A stretch of 64,000 bases of DNA, taken from NCBI RefSeq assembly GCF_009727055.1, contig NC_052349.1, forward strand, positions 36,299,109 to 36,363,108. The letters are read 5' to 3'. The notes below the pieces were generated by a model. The model worked only from the letters and a program-made list of their open reading frames with translations, was not told the DNA's origin and searched no databases. Of the stretch, positions 59,851 through 64,000 are shown piece after piece (within the stretch, counting starts at the first letter, position 1; each line of letters begins with the position of its first letter). This DNA comes from Benincasa hispida (taxonomy: Eukaryota; Streptophyta; Magnoliopsida; Cucurbitales; Cucurbitaceae). Both the position numbers and the translations under genes were made by a program.

Positions 59851-60665
59851 CATTTGGTAATTATTTTATTTTTTTATTTTTGTCTTTAAAAATTAAGTCT
59901 ATGTCATTTACATTTTTTATATTAATTTACATTTTTTTAAGTACAATAGTTAAATTCTTAACCAAATTCTAAAAATAAAAGTAACTTTTTGATTTTTTTT
60001 TTAATTCTCAAATTTTGGTTTGATTTTTTAAACTATTGTGAAAAATAGATAACAAAGGAAAAAAATATGGAGGTGGAACTATTATTCATAGGCTTAATTT
60101 TCAAAAGCAAAATAGTTATCAAACGGTGTTTTCGTTATTTGTTTTTGGTTTTTGAAAATTAAGTCTGTTTTCTCCCCATGTCTTACAATGATTTACATCT
60201 TTCTTAGGTACAATAGTTGAATTTTTAACCAAATTCCAAAAATAAAAACAAGTTTTTAAAAGTTGTTTTTTTAGTTTTCAAAATTTGACTTGTTCTTTTA
60301 AATCATTAGTAAAAAGTAAATAACAAAAGAAAAAATTTTGGAGATAAAAGTAGTGTTTACAAACTTAATTTTCAAATACAAAAATAAAAACCCAAATGGT
60401 TATCAAACATAGTTGTATTTTTTTATTTTGATTTTTTTGAAAATTAAGTATATATTCTGATTTGTAAATACAAAAGTTTCTTAACCAAATTTTAATAACA
60501 CAAATAAGTTTTTAAAAAGTTATTTCTTTTTTTTAGTTTTCAAATTTTTTATTTGACTTTTAAAAATATGGATAGAAAGTAGACAAAAAATCTAGAGATT
60601 GAAGGAGAGTTTATAAATTTAATTTTCAAAAATTAAAAATTAAAAATTAAACAGTTAAATGGAGC
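59851..60665 (+). mobile_element. Three tandem copies of an AT-rich MITE
   Basis: Units at about 59851-60127, 60133-60411 and 60418-60665 share ordered landmarks: ttgaaaattaagtctg, gtacaatagttgaat, accaaattc, caaattttggtttg, and atagttatcaaacggtg or its variants. Identity falls in the third copy. Confidence 0.75.
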
Positions 60666-61070
60666 TTAAATAATTATTAAATAAGATACCTTTTATTGAA
60701 AAAGACATTTTTAGTGGTTTTAATAAAAAGTACCGTTTTTGTAAGTAAATAAAAAGTAGCTAATAACCACTCAATTTTATGTTTTATAACAATTGTTATG
60801 TCTAATTAAATAGAGTTATTTTGATTTTCAGATAATTATTTTTCGGCATCTTATTCTTAGTTTCATATGCGACAAAATTTTAAACTAAACTTAAATTCAA
60901 AATGATTTGTTTGATGTTGATCTTATCATTCTAGCGTGCTTCTTCTTATTTATTTATTTATTTATTATTATTATTTTTAACTAAATGTTTTCAATGCATT
61001 GACTTTTTTTCCTTTCATCAACTTAAAACAATGATTCTGAAATGTAGGATAAGAATAGGTACTTATACAT
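60666..61070. other. AT-rich sequence, nothing recognised
   Basis: No gene or nameable repeat beyond short ttta/tta runs near 60950-60975. Confidence 0.4.
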
Positions 61071-61587
61071 GGGGTATTCAAAAAATTCGATGATCCGAAA
61101 AAGTCGGTCAATTCAACCCAATTCGTACAGTTTGGATTGAATTATCAACTCATTTTAGTTGATCGATTGGGTTAGTTATTGAGTTCACATAATATAACTC
61201 AATCCAATTTGAACCAACCCGAATTAGGTTTAAAATATATATTTTTATTACTTATAAAACGATTATTTAAACATATATTGATTTTAATTTTATTTAATTC
61301 TAATATTTTTTAATAATTTATTCTTCAACAACTCTTAAAATAGTTTATTTACATTTTAGAAAGAAAATTTCCACTATATAAATTGAAATTGAGTCGTTAA
61401 TCTTAATTCAATATATGAAAATAATTAAATTAGACTTTACATATTTACGTTTTATTTTTTTATAACAAAATTTTAAATAAATGACCCGATTAACCTGAAC
61501 CAACCCAACCCAAATATTTTATGGTTGGGTTGGATTGAGTTCATTTTTTAATAAAAGTTATTTGGGTTGAAAAAATTTACCACCCAA
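61071..61587 (+). mobile_element. GGTTGGGTTGGG-type MITE, near complete
   Basis: The ends GGGGTATTCAAAAAATTCGA and ttgaaaaaatttaccaccc form imperfect inverted termini. The inner ggttgggtt/aacccaaccc blocks lie near both ends around an AT-rich centre. A truncated relative is at 45589. Confidence 0.65.
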
Positions 61588-63182
61588 ACAATTGCGTTAG
61601 GTCTAAAAAGTCATTGAGGTTGCGTCAACTTTAAACTAATAATTATATCAATTTAAATATTAAATTTTAGAGTTGGATCAATTTAAATCCTCAATTTTTT
61701 TTTATAAGTATGTCACTTTAAATCTTTGACTTTTATAAATGTACAATTTATACTTTCTTTTAAATTTAATTAAAAAAATATCATGTAAAATATTTAATAT
61801 TTTTCAATTAAACTTATAAATTGTTATATGTAAATCAATTTAGAATCTTTATTAAGATTATAATTTAAAATCGTTAATGCATAAATTCTTATACGTGTGT
61901 AGATTTCTGCAAATGTCGATGTAACAAAATTGACGATTATAATTTGAACGGAGAAATTTTAAATAAATCTTAATTGAAGTCTAAATTGGTTAGTTTGTGT
62001 AAGTTTAGAGATTTAATTGATAAAATTACAAGTCCCACACGATGTTTATCTTAATAGAACATAATAGAGGGTTTAAATTGATACAATTATTAGTTTAAAG
62101 TTTAAATTAATAGAGTTATTAGTTTAGGATTTAAATTGACAATTCAAAAGATAAATGGTATAAATTGATATTTGCTCGAATTAAAATCATCGTTTTTATT
62201 ATAGTATTTCATTATTTGGTGAACCAATCAAGATTACTTTATATAAACTTTATGTTTAGGTTTTAAATTTGTGGATTTGTGTCTATTTGATCCTTATATT
62301 TTAAGATAGTAACAAATCATGAATTTTTATTTTGTGTAAAAGAGGTCTCCTTAAATTTTTTTAATAAGACTTCAAAACTTTTAATTTTGTATTTAATATC
62401 TAATAATTTATTGATCCATTTAATATTTTTAAAAAAAATCACATACTCTGCTGAAAATGAAAGTTTAGATCTCCTTACACATAAAATTAAACTTTCAGTT
62501 TAAAAAATCGGCTAACGGATTTTTTTAAAAAAAACAATTGAATGAATCAAAAGATTTATTATTTTGATAAGTTGATAGATTTATTATGCATTTTATAATA
62601 AAAAACAAGAAACTTTTAGATATAATATTGAAAGTTTGAAGTTAGAATGAGCATTGACTGAATTAATATAGTATTTTTATAATTGACCTCGAAGATGGAT
62701 TCCTTCACCCTATAGATGGTAAAAAATTGAATGTTTACATCTGTTGACCCAAACTAAACCACCTCCTCAGTTCAAAGATTCTTATTCTCTTTTAATTTTT
62801 AAAAATTAGTATTATATATATCCAACCAAGATTTAAAATATTTAAATAGATGGAAAATCAAATTCTTAATTTTATACAAATATGAAAAAGATAACGAGAA
62901 CAAAGATCCATTAGAAAATAAACATTTTATTATTTATATTTTATTCTCATTGATGATATTTTGTTTCTTATTTTATTTATTTGATCAATTTTTCAAAAAG
63001 CCTATTATAGTCTTCGAGTTTTGAATCTTATTCTACTTTGATCTCTAAACTTTCAACAACGTCCATTCTAGCATGTGAACTTATTAAGAGTGCTTATTTT
63101 GGTCCATGCTACTAAGTTTTTATGAACTCACTCTTGAACAGGTATTAAGTCTAGTATCTGATTTATATTTTTGGATGATTAG
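61588..63182. other. AT-rich intergenic sequence
   Basis: No gene is seen. Segments such as tttaaattgatacaattattag recur near 62075-62150, suggesting old MITE debris. Confidence 0.45.
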
Positions 63183-63494
63183 TAGAGTTGGCAACAGGGT
63201 CGGGTCGGAGCGGGGGACTCCCATCCCCATCCCCATGGGGTATTTCCCCCATCCCCACTAATTGAAGGTGGGGATGGGGATGGGGATTCCTTGGAAAAAG
63301 GGCCCCTGCGGGGATCCATNNNNNNNNNNNNNNNNNNNNNNAATTTTTAAAAAAAGTTAATCCGGGATAGGGCGAGGATACCCTCCCCATCCCTGACCAG
63401 GGACCCAGTTATAATCCCCAATTTGCCCTCCCTGGTCAAAATGTGGATTATTCGCCTCGATCAGGGCAGGGAACGGGGATTTTTGCTAACCCTA
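63183..63494 (+). mobile_element. GC-rich hAT-like MITE with perfect 8-bp target duplication
   Basis: The ends TAGAGTTGGCAA and TTGCTAACCCTA are inverted repeats with two mismatches. ATGATTAG flanks it exactly at 63175-63182 and 63495-63502, as for hAT elements. The body is GC-rich (ccccatccccatcccc/ggggatggggatgggg) and self-complementary, with an assembly gap in the middle. Confidence 0.88.
63320..63341. other. Assembly gap (22 N) inside the MITE
   Basis: The gap is at the centre of the self-complementary GC-rich element, where sequencing through a strong hairpin is difficult. Confidence 0.99.
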
Positions 63495-63502
63495 ATGATT
63501 AG

Positions 63503-63887
63503 ACTATGAAATAAATTAGTTAAAGCTGACAAATCTAGGATTTTAGTTTTGATTAGTTGCTAAAGTGATTTTCTATAAGAGATCCAGAGTGCATTTAAGA
63601 TTTTGGTCATTTGCTATTTTGGTGAGTTGGTTAATAACATTTTAGTTAAAGTTCATCTTTCTCAATCTAGATGCAATTTATCCTTAAAAAGTCAATGAAA
63701 TTTTAATTTTATTTTTTATTTTTTTATTTTTTTTTAGAGATATAATGAAAATTTCATTTTCTATGTGGATGGGTCCAAGCATGAGTGATTAGACAAAAGA
63801 GGAATTTGGCCAATGTTCATTTTGTTGTACGTCGAAGTCTTCCAATAAAACGTCCATCATCTGCAGATCCCATAATCGATTCAGGGA
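63503..63887. other. Possible promoter/5' UTR region, nothing certain
   Basis: AT-rich to about 63770, then less so (about 63780-63887), as often seen just before a plant gene. No clear TATA box was chosen. Confidence 0.3.
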
Positions 63888-63938
63888 ATGGAAATGGAGG
63901 AACGCTCCTTTGTTATTTCCCCAGACCGACGACAGGAG
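63888..63938 (+). CDS. Possible first coding exon of an unidentified gene
   Basis: From the ATG at 63888 the frame reads MEMEERSFVISPDRRQE and then meets GTTCATC, which could be a splice donor after CAGGAG, followed by a T/C-rich intron-like stretch. Without splicing the frame stops after 29 codons. The context (a non-AT-rich leader and two near-adjacent in-frame ATGs) fits a host gene start at the window edge. No family is recognised and the rest lies outside. Confidence 0.25.
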
Positions 63939-64000
63939 GTTCATCTTCTTTCTCTCTTATCTTTTCATATTTTTTAGAATCACTCGTATTTGTAATTCGC

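Overview
This window looks like nuclear DNA of a flowering plant. Plant LTR-retrotransposon families, a MULE with a captured Ulp1-type protease gene, CACTA remnants, organelle-to-nucleus transfers and many AT-rich MITEs fill it, and there is no bacterial gene organisation. Several repeat styles (the GGTTGGGTTGGG MITE, the CTATCANTGATAG family, the GGTTGGCAACGGGG hAT MITE) remind me of cucurbit genomes, but that is recollection, not proof. I see no convincingly intact host gene. Every recognisable coding stretch is a transposon gene or a pseudogene, except a possible first exon at the right edge (63888 onward).

Layout. 1-2916: minus-strand Ty1/copia remnant (integrase, protease, gag knuckle, leader, tRNA-Met primer site, truncated 5' LTR). 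2917-9360: Ty3/gypsy element with a 2.3 kb LTR. Its interior holds an organelle-derived island (plastid ycf1 and trnN pieces, mitochondrial-looking sequence), and a second truncated LTR copy follows. 9361-12741: minus-strand copia 3' half (LTR, polypurine tract, RNase H, RT lacking YVDD). 12772-12964: retro-pseudogene of ribosomal stalk protein P0. 13380-13750 and 18194-18385: CACTA-like termini. 14236-17746: two LTRs of one copia family fused head to head and flanked as a unit by TTAAA. 20400-21245: CTATCANTGATAG repeats. 22303-22640: duplicate of a Pumilio exon. 22641-24312: 3' end of a gypsy element. 24391-24737: Ulp1 fragment, followed by a 74-bp minisatellite.

28886-36801 is the best-defined element: a 7.9 kb MULE with ~124-bp TIRs and 9-10 bp target duplications. 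It carries a decayed MURA transposase on the plus strand and a decayed DUF1985/Ulp1 gene on the minus strand, convergently arranged. 39344-40690: Pumilio pseudogene (minus). 41577-43443 and 46705-48529: solo LTRs of one copia family with perfect 5-bp duplications (CGCAA and CTTTT). The second sits inside a coding-free gypsy derivative (about 45896-50990). 44300-45502: CACTA DUF4218/DUF4216 remnant. 51150-52932: tandem repeats and a CACTA 3' end. 52931-56681: two back-to-back LTRs. 56682-57610: second CTATCANTGATAG block. 57611-64000: AT-rich DNA with a tandem MITE triplet, a GGTTGGG MITE and a GC-rich hAT MITE with a perfect 8-bp duplication.

The genes do not form a working pathway. The window records nested insertion and decay. 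Limits: repeat borders without terminal motifs or target duplications are approximate, family assignments come from motifs read by eye, and no alignment or database search was run.
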